A stretch of DNA of 64,000 bases. Source: Hyphomicrobiales bacterium (GTDB taxonomy: Bacteria > Pseudomonadota > Alphaproteobacteria > Rhizobiales > Xanthobacteraceae). Every line of letters begins with the position of its first letter. The stretch's first letter is position 1. The notes under the pieces were generated by a model, which worked only from the letters and a program-made list of their open reading frames with translations, did no database searches and was not told the origin of the DNA. Location: NCBI GenBank assembly GCA_017305595.1, contig JAFKKL010000006.1, positions 14,803 to 78,802 on the forward strand, in the 5' to 3' direction. The position numbers were made by a program, and so were the translations under genes. Positions 46,901 through 50,621 of this stretch are shown piece by piece.

Positions 46901-47912
46901 CGGCTCGGTCCGATTTGGAACGGCAGTGAGTGGCGGTAGCCAAACCCTGCAAGCCTATAACGACGTTGTCTTCGGCCATCTTGAAGCCGGCGATGCAGCA
47001 TCGGATTCCGTCAGAATCGATCTGCGAGCGATTAACGGGCAGGTGCGGGGAGGTGATATCCTGACGCGCGGCGACGTCAGCCTTGCTGGCAAAGCGGACC
47101 TGACGCTCGAAACCCTTCAGGGTGGGTCGGTGGTCTTGACTGCGCCGCATGATATTTCAGTGACGGAATTGAATGTCTTTCGCTCGCTGACACTGGCCGC
47201 CGATACTATTCATGGCGCTGTGATGCAGATTCCATCCGTGCCGGCCGTCCCGCTCCACGTGGCGCTGACCGGCTTTAATGGTGGTGTTGCGACCACGGCA
47301 AACCTGAGTCTCGTTTCACCGGCCGTCATCATCGATCAATACAAAGCGGTGGATTCCACGCTGGTGGTTCGCTCCCCGCAGTTGAGAATCGTCGAGGGCT
47401 ATGTGCCGGGTCAGATGATGCTGAGCATGCTGGCTGGGCAGATTCTCATGAACAACCGCAGCCCCGCGCCGGTCGGCAACATCGATCTTCAACTCTACCA
47501 ACCCGACGGCTTCTTCTCGATGTCGCAGATCGGCCAAATCAACCTCAGCAACACCTACGTCGTCTGGTACGACACGACGATTTCTTCCGTTATTACCAAC
47601 TATGACGGCGGCAATTTTGGCGGCACCAGTTTTGTCCGCAATTCGGTGGAGGACATGCGGAATCCCGGGGCCTTCGATCCCGGCGACGAGAAGAAAAGTG
47701 GATTGGCAACCTTCTATCTGCTCGGGCAGCAGGCACTCGGCTTTCGGGATCATCCAGTAATGCCGATCGAGGTTTTGGGTCATGGTCCGGCGATCAATCT
47801 GAAGGGACTATTTGACGGCAGGCGCCCGACCAAGAAGCGGCGGCAGCAGGCGCGTGTCACGGGAGCAAAGGGGCATCACGCGGATGCTCGTTTCGCTCTC
47901 GGTGTTCGATAG
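28947..47912 (+). CDS. Giant filamentous-haemagglutinin-type exoprotein (TpsA adhesin)
   Basis: About 6,321 residues from the ATG at 28947. A long signal peptide ends at AFA (residue 47) after the hydrophobic MTVVMVLSPVV. Residues ~50-450 form the two-partner-secretion domain: FSQFQVGRGATGNLVLPQG and NVYFASPNGFVVGSSGVVNVGSL. The rest is a Gly/Ala/Ser/Thr/Val/Asn-rich beta-helix predicted to be hundreds of angstroms long. Interruptions are a proline-rich patch (34744-34790), helical repeats (42096-42390) and tandem repeats (44244-47090). The C-terminus is basic (RRPTKKRRQQAR). It should be exported by the downstream TpsB pore and act in adhesion or biofilm. Homologues are often annotated as LktA-family filamentous adhesins. 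ATG 28797 is an alternative start. Confidence 0.9.
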   Translation: MARGPKQASASGPDDAAGRLFVDAASLRVSAATMTVVMVLSPVVAFAQSVPAGVSRIVPDGRTATAVTTNGTVSTVTTGTVSGPNAFNSFSQFQVGRGATGNLVLPQGTSNLINLINGNDPAVINGVVNSYKNGQIGGNVYFASPNGFVVGSSGVVNVGSLNVSTPTREFVDGVIGRNGQINQGAVDNLLAGTVPLSPEGNIRIRGRVNAVDAVRLTGQNVFVGSRDAANRDHAAVFASTVNSKGLQSASRIVVRNGSIQIVAGNDAKINGRLRAKGGSVHVDAHRNVAIGNKANISVSSRNGNGGAIAVNAGQDIKVAGYGVLSAKSVRGDAGTVRVVAGRNLNVEPGATFNASSAQGNGGLVELSGYGRVNIPSGVKVNVGAPNGSAGYFLIDPPDIYVGSSATVGGAGTYTNTDVKGWVDALAAGGTLVLCAGSSSSNCNGTFTLAADGVIDGRRTGGGVVSVAINAGTININGTIDARIYAGALRNDLLSASGTLSTGSSGSVTLTAPTISIGSTGKIFADVNNATGAGATSYAGGAITLAATARDLQAQLPSNAATSISIEGTLTGRTISAIANSEASTVFSNSSLGMSQFVAGVFGGILAGVSGGYVKSEASAKVTVEGTAHLTTTGAVTLSSIGSVTAQDPAITASLGALQNAVAASVVVGIVNADIATQVKSGAHISSGDLSVLASNQADLSVKSVVFTSTTAYDGTFAYSTGTVNTRATLDPGVIIDKVGNVTVAAQNTNSYSTSATSVSAGVGRAAVAVAISDVSNNAVANLGDSVPAAAGAGIINVYSGSNTTSNSVSASSTVGSNFLVNSVFSAIGSMSTSVGSLFAPGGPFDSSRLYSSTTAQGTTATMRAGITLALNFASLSSSASIAALAPDAHGDMQASGPPPTIVGSGNVSVISALTDAGLRGNAESSIASNVVGTEARPTTGSAASMAVNVVQVSQSSNAFIGSGASVSGSHIGVKADSTTPITITWLNWDSFSAVTSHISGSFGVVSNILTSYANATADSASLGISGAVNYFEVSTDTTAWVGSGATLTQTGSSSCVSASGTCWSTALPASLAGAPQPYAWTSDIQVVATTTTASINVGGNFSWLKLFGTNSTSTEGTAIGGSANVNIFHSNTVAGIGAGAKVTAIGKLAVTANTSDLIYAVAPTSGKGSGLGLNGMASILEIDNTTSASISNLAQISAAFVAVNAEQDISSFNVAGGVGSAAATGVGMVAALVSTSLNTRAFVGDNSTELSATGATANDSNLTPTVIAGLSAFDLAVTALTVGRMTTVSVAAQSANNIPDPAETPEFLKTAPANADFLTKAASFFVDAGIALLLNTTVAINNLTDKVSGPVNGGNVIAGAGSASVDLTSVATAAWIAGASVGYTPGGNNHVTVQALNNTIIDTASGAAALSKGAPGTNYTVAIAGAVAVMTSHSMTTAKIWQSTISANQTTVQALAGGESTTLGLAVAVAAGSANSSIQAAASVSVAQVTDGVQANIDSSSITSNASYSPGNIGIFADQQTKIGIGAGSLYAGFVSVPDPSKSVGVGVSMTYAFIGDPSNGAAVSAVLSNSKVDQTNSLTIEALNSSRILSGAAVAGGGISANGFSGSVVVNDISPTILAEITSIPADSSRATVTGGITVAGDVIVNASGGSLAALDTLIANAQIAANGGLSAAGNSGLQFSGGVLQPSSATGAAILAVAGNVGIGAANIGVSIVVNRIGTQHLALIDRTALTSTGGVVKLSAVEEAEIVGVAVGFGGATGKVAGNGSIAYNAINNVVVAQIGHGITAGDPAQATATVDAAAVSVTAQDNATIRGAAGAIAANIGGADAVGMSAAVSQIGTYVLAAISGATVTTDNALSNNSPLIADNLSAGSVVVAGSSTADITSIAIGVAISVGNNTSPSASPQSNLSSLVASMRPSAPSGLTGFGGGGITPPTPPPAAAPPSVPSNGLAGAGSLALSMESTTVYSAIADGGDGRGSTVTANNNVLVLASNADTIGAYAGALALSFNSGKGMGASVVVNTIDGTTSAKVSNSTVDAHARGSAATVDSGALNSSPDPTDAVTPGSAPSLANATTTIKGVAVVSTSQQSANTVAVVLAASSNGLALSANAITNVMGGLTEAQIQTASINTHLAAGEDSAVRVTASSASFVNNLDLGLSDSGSGNSGTVALVINTMDRTTNAKVLSSDIGSSSAAAGAIFIHANAFQATAGEAIGAAGSGGGTGVAGSALTNLFSSETTALLDHGTTYADSLTVRADGKNGFFAAVGAGAIGSSAGIGATVLVAMSNNMVTARVGDRDASSGATTLNLGGALTVRATNETDTDSYVVVGAIGGTAGIAAQFSGTFIANTVNAELDNTITTITTATSADGTVTVAAQETDSIAPVVGALAGGGSIGFGAAVNLVQLKSSTASQIAGGTVTTPGEVNVSALSTRDVNPITLVASLSGQVGIAGTVGVVIIGDGASTDQMSVLNAGATSGDSGSGTLGNAGAATGTDVIGQVAGGVDGISAQTLNTTVNAGAVSVVATAQTAVRNIAGALAVGVGVGGAGAGVALTTVEQKVTAKTSGGQLNAPVVYISAAAGDHGSGHAAESDGIGGAGGFYAGLGAAVGQSRVNNTVLAVLGSRTDGGTAGAAAGSVSVLASDTSTLVASGYGFGGGIGAVGLSLGFADKSSSVTADIVAATTVDNAFAVMVMASAAGSLRASSLAGAAGIISGSGATATATDSETVVARIGAGSTITTTGTGVLVNATAAPDVGSEAIGTAAGGVGIGASVATSNASAEVTSYVDDNSTINGGSLTITASALLPTSGHTAKAKAIGSGAGLLMGLQATNVQATNTSHVSAYGGQNLHLPSADVVIAAENDTNQLAEGTGVAGGYNAAGATVALASSSGTTHAYLGLGAVTAASNLGVLAITATGSDSNTAKATAGSGGLSAGAAAVATTNTTSTTDAILYGGDTGNMLYFGGLGINAQHTTNYAANGDAFQASAIGASGGVATNTVDSTVAATVGTHLIINSAGGNMNVIASDSVNQTSGGARAGSGGAAAAGAAVSEITVTQNVTTNIGADTILSLNDNPATSTALINIEAYNFLNTTDNVSLVAGGLFAGGGARSTMDATANVAVNIADRVHLFSAGNIAIGTAALMTASNNASASLYGLLAGVGARTNATQNAHQSVNVGAATVEAWGLIDIYAGQSGDGSYASSIKSNGTTVVYNYTAIPISADYRGTAVANSYATLTLGTGSRVLGANNIFLGSTPGATTANGSGTNYNPYLSVFSTASYQNDGRTPITSGDAILNGTIAAGIHNQEIVTISYGGVVTLSAGGSPYGLTLEQIGENDHFSSVMSYNHQVVQYKLLGAFNPKQDAYNQIADMSGLTASQVSAAIAGGQPITALNDDAAGTKQRMINTLIQQMPYLADQTGAAYAFGDILASAGNVSILASHVSGTAAVTARNAPLISFDNQGTKFLFTSALALSGVTGGRVDFTGEGREQGSGLTITRDLSSWTPTIQLMASYNAVNANRQPIDQQGNLLLTTPDIYFGGVVTNVNGILNVNNQLGNVLITRDIRAGTVVMTVPEGLIGGNLGANSIYNSNFDVAAQWATPNGEYRPTDVLTAVYAAATYLGMYGQGDGRIAIGGNGSMFPYYYYTNQQGYSGTASTVTDFGGSASTVFTARMLAAFYDGAHNNSPSLYSWIFLPVGEGVTPSSGGTAASWVRNQYLNQAYSGDSGPFNYANGGNFFQVVQIQNQVVNGVHADSTTPPSNAGRPTIQAGKALILSASALNINGTIEVGQSSNYSVNIGDDAKALIKDIKDHADKLARAQSAAAAGQYVDLKDVVTVVNGTDVKVTAKYNALTDQILLDPVVQGTGGYVYLNGRILSTSTSGDPMGNIIVHGGAGTVTVNNTTGTALVTNIINTGISAASVVEFVDHARDLTTWYVYNAGAPAGQQVAKYEASGVNVGSYIGLTPTYSANSGLTYRTADQLYQWVDTASLSRAPTSDMSVFGWHFDNIVSANSAIYPYARSAPRVVNGTQTYNFQESISATGDYTEYQINTTADKLYGSDFHGTWFRERFEHLTLTMTNSVKANFPIGISFTGGGTSNIAVNSNASVIVNASINNLQGNTSITTTGANSAIVAGATPFISGVSVALNGEGGVGTLDKPLPVATYGGTFSASSIDHDIAVAAVGNLTLTQVTANPAVAGNPSQGNIFISASGDINAASPYNAGNPTIVGKSITINATGAIGAVSGIVNGQAAPTSINPIVIQATATQLSDGRYDGGVLNSKSATGTYLLQLSGDLRVGFVSSDGPVFLGAATGSLLNGLATPGLTTAQTAYLQNVWAQLNLLGTGGTPGSVVAYQALVNTAYNDYWQLRNLAFYDGTNYSATTAATTLDPATIKSQLAASLNVPVTDVTDLQVQAEIAARSDAIKAQIAARLNVAVTTITDAQLAAEVANRDLGRKMIAAQLAAKAGVDVSTITDNQVELEAATRFLKAQYLLGIKTVADFPASLPGADAGAPPVSLTTLFGASTQQAAQYQVDQTQALHDVLATGNYDSTFRFVLPETSGLYQKLASGSQWTLDQLTYTVSPGANPENNVPATPISLMDRNVRGQQVMLYAPNGTIGSLAAPEQFTFRSDNASNLTAAQKALLASAGPGQLTVQVEDVAGSNGAIKQYTVTIAQQSLVVIDPYGPVSALAQSQIYLGSKTNLLLGGIPISAYGPMTAAYAAGVQTIQSGDVRLQAGQSILGGVVNQVAISGNIANLTLIADTGSIGQATNGDPALNPNALLLALTGATSQFDQAKAAQGIYIRQTAGDLVVGNINAGSGSDSALQLGATGSIYAESQFTDRSTVHIVATSLDVRAGGSVSFNQGNFQPLQVKITGAITGLAADAMTLLSPNASMMIGRAGDYGTLVVGGALTLDTVGDLTIAANTTAGGSLQLLANGTVMFSVGTSAAPITASSTTASVTLAAAMLSMGAFTDINAAGAIIVTTTGDATLGRLTSSLAFASAGNAISVTAGGLTSLGAIFSNGDGRDNVSLSGTNAAVLLRASGDIGTETDRLVLNAATAAIDSMRGDVFLSSGRTLHVTSGTATLGAFSLIGGATLTLDILNAGMSIDVRSTGGAVNLGTVMSGGSQTIRAAGDIIFASLTAGGTGSDVGNIDVTADTGAIQGGTVSAHGSASLTAATDNKGTGVEATTGSLTMSGHVIDWGTLHAGTLIDARATGAVTFTTVTSGRSIDMRSSGSAVNLGTVTSGGSQTVRAASDVLFSRLTATGTAGDAGNIDVTADTGAVRGTTIEANGSAALTAATANNGTSATATTGSLAVSGGAVDWGSLNAGTLMEVRATNGAVNLGTAISGGSQTISAAGDVTFASLTTSGIIGDVGNIGVTAAGGAIQGGTIVANGSAILTAATSNTGANAAATTGSLTLAGASLIDWSIVNADTTMDVRSTGGAVNLGTAISGGSMTLTAATTNKGTKAVAVTASLAMSGGVIDWGRLIAGTSIDARATGAISLATITSGLTTDVQSTGDAVNLGTATSGGSQMIRAASDVTFGQLKAIGTSSDVGNIGVVTDSGAIHGDTVVAHGSVNLSAHADNRGTITTATTGALAMSGDVIDWRALNAGTSIEVRATGAINLATTMSGTTTSLRSTDGAVILGAATSGGSQTIRAANDVSFTTLKTNGVSDDIGDVSVTADAGAIQGDTVAANGSATLTAATRNKGTSATTVTGSLMLASAGFLDWGRLNAATSMDVRANGAVDLTTATSGATMKIRSSGGAVSLGAATSGGSQEIRAASDVVFTNLAANGTAAGDVGNITVAADAGAIQGNTVVANGSAALMAATNNKGSSATATTGSLMLASVGVTDWGALNAGTSIEAYATGAINLATTASGTTTNLRSSGGAVALGAAASGGSQTIRAANDVSFTVLKTNGISGDTGNVTVTADDGAIRGGVVTTHGSAALTAATDNTGDTLTATTGDISLHAGGLIDWNVIKADRAISARSTGGSVRFGTAVSGGSQTLQAYNDVVFGHLEAGDAASDSVRIDLRAINGQVRGGDILTRGDVSLAGKADLTLETLQGGSVVLTAPHDISVTELNVFRSLTLAADTIHGAVMQIPSVPAVPLHVALTGFNGGVATTANLSLVSPAVIIDQYKAVDSTLVVRSPQLRIVEGYVPGQMMLSMLAGQILMNNRSPAPVGNIDLQLYQPDGFFSMSQIGQINLSNTYVVWYDTTISSVITNYDGGNFGGTSFVRNSVEDMRNPGAFDPGDEKKSGLATFYLLGQQALGFRDHPVMPIEVLGHGPAINLKGLFDGRRPTKKRRQQARVTGAKGHHADARFALGVR
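34744..34790 (+). other. Proline-rich break in the adhesin beta-helix
   Basis: The codons here encode TPPTPPPAAAPPSVPS inside otherwise beta-helical sequence, next to a glycine run. It probably acts as a flexible or extended hinge between two rod segments. Confidence 0.7.
42096..42390 (+). repeat. Three helical repeats of 31-34 residues inside the adhesin
   Basis: Units begin at 42096, 42189 and 42291. Each follows the pattern I-x-x-Q-(L/I)-A-A-x-x-x-V-x-V-x-x-(V/I)-T-D-x-Q-(V/L)-x-x-E-x-A-x-R. The residues are Ala/Leu/Glu/Lys-rich and clearly alpha-helical, unlike the surrounding beta-helix. They may form a small helical bundle projecting from the rod; no known domain was recognised. Confidence 0.75.
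44244..47090 (+). repeat. Tandem repeat block near the adhesin C-terminus (eight full units and a partial ninth)
   Basis: Units start at 44244, 44610, 44919, 45231, 45462, 45828, 46197, 46569 and 46881, with lengths of 122, 103, 104, 77, 122, 123, 124 and 104 residues. Each begins with (I/M)-x-(V/L)-R-(S/A)-(T/S)-x-G-A-V-x-L-G-x-(A/V)-x-SGGSQ and then ADxGAIxG and LTAAT blocks and a VIDWG-like segment. The long units carry about 19 extra residues (RATGAINLAT type) that echo the unit's own beginning. The 77-residue unit lacks the central third. Confidence 0.9.
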
Positions 47913-47920
47913 GATTGCAG

Positions 47921-49600
47921 ATGCAAAGCCACCGTAATCGCGAAGCGATCAAGCGCACGGTGGCATCTATCGCTGCCGGAGTGGCGCTTCTCTCCGCGCC
48001 AGCCGTGCGCGCGCAGGTGCCGCCTCCGCAGGTAAATCCCGGTATCATCGAGAACGACGTTCAACGTCAGCGCCAGCGTATCGAGCAGCAGCAACAAACT
48101 CCGAAGCAGCAGGGACCGGCGGTTATCGGTCCGGCACGGGCGCCAGCCATCGTCATTCCGGGTGGAGGTCCGCGTTTTCTGTTGCGGCGAATCGAGTTCG
48201 ATGCCTCGAAGTTCATAACGTCGGACGAACTGAAGGCGATCGCGTCGAAGCATGTCGGAAGTCAGGTCGATATCGCTGGTCTGCAAGGCATCGTCGCCGA
48301 GATCAACCAGATCTATACGCAGCGGGGCATCGTCACCGCGATCGCAACACTTCCGCCGCAAACCGCGACGAACGGCACCATCAAGATCAAGCTGACGGAA
48401 GGACGCCTTCAGAAAACGACGGTTGAGGGAGCGAAACAGACCAGGCCGGCTTATATCCTTCAGCAGGTTCATCCCCCCGCCGGTGAAGTTCTCGACGTTC
48501 CGCAACTCACCAACGACATCACCAGATTCAATCGGACGAACGAGGTTCAGATCAGGGCGCTCCTGCAGCCCGGCACCGACTTCGGCCTTACCGATCTCCA
48601 ACTGGCGGTGACCGAACCTGCGCGAAACACGCTTCAACTCTTCTATGACAATCAGGGCGTGCATACGACCGGCCGCAATCAAGGTGGCATCTACTACAAA
48701 CTGCACGGGCTCGCCGGCATAGACGACCGCCTCACATTTTATGGTGTGAAGTCGGAAGGCAATCTCAACGGCAATGTCGCCTATAACGTGCCGTTCAATC
48801 CCTGGGGTGGTCGCATCGGCCTCAGCTATACCCAAGGGCGGATCAAGATCGTTCAAGGGACATATGAACATCTGGATGTGACAGGGAGATCCAATCAGGC
48901 AAGCGTAAATATCGCGCAGCCGATTTTCACGGACCAGACTTGGCTTCTTCAGGCGATCGGAGCCTACACTTACGGTAACTCCGAAACGGAATTCTCGCGT
49001 GTGGCGGTCACGGATGACCGCTACGGAAAAACCACGGGTGGCCTCTCGATCAATCTGCAGGGCGACTCTTATTCGCTGACGTTTTCCCCAGCCTATAACC
49101 GTATCGAATGGCACGATAAGATTCTCGGTGGTCAACGCAGTTTCGATACGGCGACTGGATCGTTCAACGGATTGGTTCGCTTCCCCGGAAAGTACTACGC
49201 GGTCGGGCTCGGCAGCTATCAGTACACACGGGAAAAGTTGGTTCCGGGTGATCAGCTGTTCTCGATCGGAGGTCCGACCACCGTTCGCGGCTATCCGACG
49301 AACACCGCCGCTGGCGACAGCGGCTATTATCTCAATGTCGAGCTTCATCGCGATCTGTCTGACATTGTCAAAAGGCTGGACGCATATGCCTTTATCGACA
49401 GCGGCGCGGTGTATTCGACGTCACCGGCGCGGACTCAGTTGGATTCATCCGGCATCGGCGCATCGTGGACGCCCGTCGCAGCGCTTACGCTGGAGGCAAA
49501 TGTGAGTGTGCCGTGGCGCAGGGTCGTACCCAATCAATCTCGTGTCGAGTTCTATGGACGCGTCAGCTTCAGGCCGTTGGCTCTGCTGGACGTCAAGTAA
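47921..49600 (+). CDS. Two-partner secretion outer-membrane transporter (TpsB, ShlB/FhaC family)
   Basis: A 559-residue outer-membrane pore that exports the giant exoprotein. It has a signal peptide (VASIAAGVALLSAPAVRAQ), a Gln-rich linker, POTRA-type region (FLLRRIEFDASKFITSDEL to KIKLTEGRLQKTTVEG) and a 16-strand barrel ending in the aromatic-rich EFYGRVSFRPLALL. The Omp85/TpsB barrel motif is seen in TTVRGYPTN. ATG 47921 lies nine bases after the exoprotein stop, with AGGA in between, so the two are co-transcribed. Confidence 0.94.
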   Translation: MQSHRNREAIKRTVASIAAGVALLSAPAVRAQVPPPQVNPGIIENDVQRQRQRIEQQQQTPKQQGPAVIGPARAPAIVIPGGGPRFLLRRIEFDASKFITSDELKAIASKHVGSQVDIAGLQGIVAEINQIYTQRGIVTAIATLPPQTATNGTIKIKLTEGRLQKTTVEGAKQTRPAYILQQVHPPAGEVLDVPQLTNDITRFNRTNEVQIRALLQPGTDFGLTDLQLAVTEPARNTLQLFYDNQGVHTTGRNQGGIYYKLHGLAGIDDRLTFYGVKSEGNLNGNVAYNVPFNPWGGRIGLSYTQGRIKIVQGTYEHLDVTGRSNQASVNIAQPIFTDQTWLLQAIGAYTYGNSETEFSRVAVTDDRYGKTTGGLSINLQGDSYSLTFSPAYNRIEWHDKILGGQRSFDTATGSFNGLVRFPGKYYAVGLGSYQYTREKLVPGDQLFSIGGPTTVRGYPTNTAAGDSGYYLNVELHRDLSDIVKRLDAYAFIDSGAVYSTSPARTQLDSSGIGASWTPVAALTLEANVSVPWRRVVPNQSRVEFYGRVSFRPLALLDVK

Positions 49601-49637
49601 CAGCGCCATTCGGGCGTGCATTCCAAGGGAGCCAAAT

Positions 49638-50327
49638 ATGATTTCGTTGTTTCATCGCCTATCTGTCATAACGGGTGCGATCCTCGCGCTTCTAGTAGCC
49701 GCGCAAGGGCCAGCGCTGAGCCAAAAGAAGGACGCGCCCGCCGCGCCGGCCGGCGCATCGAACATCGTTTCGGCGAACGTGGCGCAGGTCGAGGGCTTTC
49801 GGTCCGCCAAATTCGGGATGAGCGAAGCGGATGTGAAGACTGCGATCGCCAAGGACTTCGGGCTGAAGGGCGATGCCGTCCGGGAGCAGGCAAACCCGGG
49901 CGAGCGCACCAAGGTACTGGTGGTGAAAGTGCCGGATCTGCTGCCCGGCGGCGGAACAGCCGAGGCTTCTTACGTCATCGGCTACCAATCCAAGAAGCTT
50001 ATTCAGGTGTCGCTATCCTGGTCGAAGGCGATCGATGACAAGATGACGCCGGAGCAGTTGTTCTCGAATTCCAGCGTGCTGCGGTCGCATTTCGTGGCGG
50101 AGGGATTCCGGCCGGACACCGTTGCAACGAATATGCCGATCAATGGCGGCATTCTGATGTTTCGGGGCAGCGATGCAAAGGATCGGACCGCGATGTTGAT
50201 CCTGCAAGGCAGCCTGGCGCAGGGGCACGACAATCAACGGGTCCTGACCCCGACGGCGCTTCTGCTGTTCTACATAGCGGACGCCAAGACGCCGGACGTA
50301 TACCGGCTGCCGCCCGGTTCGTTCTGA
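49638..50327 (+). CDS. Exported protein of unknown function, third gene of the two-partner secretion operon
   Basis: A 229-residue protein starting at ATG 49638, with a clear Sec signal peptide (MISLFHRLSVITGAILALLV, cleaved near GPALSQ). The mature part has GFRSAKFGMSEADVKTAIAKDFG, a small pattern seen in SmpA/BamE-like or PepSY-like periplasmic modules, then IGYQSKKLIQVSLSWSKA. No family was recognised. It lies 37 bases after tpsB and before the operon terminator, so it may help secretion or assembly of the adhesin. Confidence 0.8.
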   Translation: MISLFHRLSVITGAILALLVAAQGPALSQKKDAPAAPAGASNIVSANVAQVEGFRSAKFGMSEADVKTAIAKDFGLKGDAVREQANPGERTKVLVVKVPDLLPGGGTAEASYVIGYQSKKLIQVSLSWSKAIDDKMTPEQLFSNSSVLRSHFVAEGFRPDTVATNMPINGGILMFRGSDAKDRTAMLILQGSLAQGHDNQRVLTPTALLLFYIADAKTPDVYRLPPGSF

Positions 50328-50416
50328 GCGCGAAGGCCGGCCGCGTCCTTTCGGGAGAGGACCGAAATCATTTCGCTTTCACATATCGGTCGCGTCTGTG
50401 CCGAAAATGTTAAGTT

Positions 50417-50441
50417 AAAACGCGGCTCGTCCGCGTTTTTT
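50417..50441 (+). terminator. Intrinsic terminator of the adhesin operon
   Basis: AAAACGCGG (50417-50425) and CCGCGTTTT (50431-50439) pair perfectly around a five-base loop and are followed by further T to 50441. It lies 90 bases after the third operon gene and closes the tpsA-tpsB unit. Confidence 0.93.
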
Positions 50442-50466
50442 CATTTGTGGGAATGCGCGAACCTGC

Positions 50467-50610
50467 CTAGAGCTTCTTCGCTTCTGACAGATTCGGGAGC
50501 GAGGCTTCGGCCTGCGGTCCTGGCCCGTCCTCATGGCACCGCTGGTCAGCGCCTTGCCCGAGGACGAAGAGGATCAACCCGGCAGCGCTGACCTTCATCG
50601 CCGCCAACAT
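50467..50610 (-). CDS. Possible 47-residue exported peptide (doubtful)
   Basis: Minus-strand frame from ATG 50610 (or 50598) to TAG at 50467. The start MLAAMKVSAAGLILFVLGQG looks like a short signal peptide, followed by a Pro/Glu-rich tail with one Cys. Third codon positions are G/C-rich as in neighbouring genes. There is no convincing ribosome site, and the opposite strand also has a short frame, so this may be chance. Confidence 0.22.
   Translation of the reverse strand: MLAAMKVSAAGLILFVLGQGADQRCHEDGPGPQAEASLPNLSEAKKL
50544..50593. repeat. Nine-base inverted repeat upstream of the efflux adaptor gene
   Basis: GGTCAGCGC (50544-50552) and GCGCTGACC (50585-50593) are perfect inverted copies separated by 32 bases, ending 29 bases before the adaptor start codon. 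It could be a regulator site or a leader hairpin. The remainder of the 50442-50621 gap shows nothing else beyond the doubtful small frame. Confidence 0.45.
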
Positions 50611-50621
50611 GACGTGATCTG

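Noticed and set aside
44244..47090. CRISPR-like or mobile repeat array
   Set aside because: The repeats are coding, in frame, several hundred bases long and contiguous without spacers; they belong to the adhesin.
28947..47912. RGD tripeptides in the exoprotein (for example near 29935, 44116 and 47070) as integrin-binding sites
   Set aside because: Three occurrences are expected by chance in more than 6,000 residues, and none sits in a distinctive loop context.
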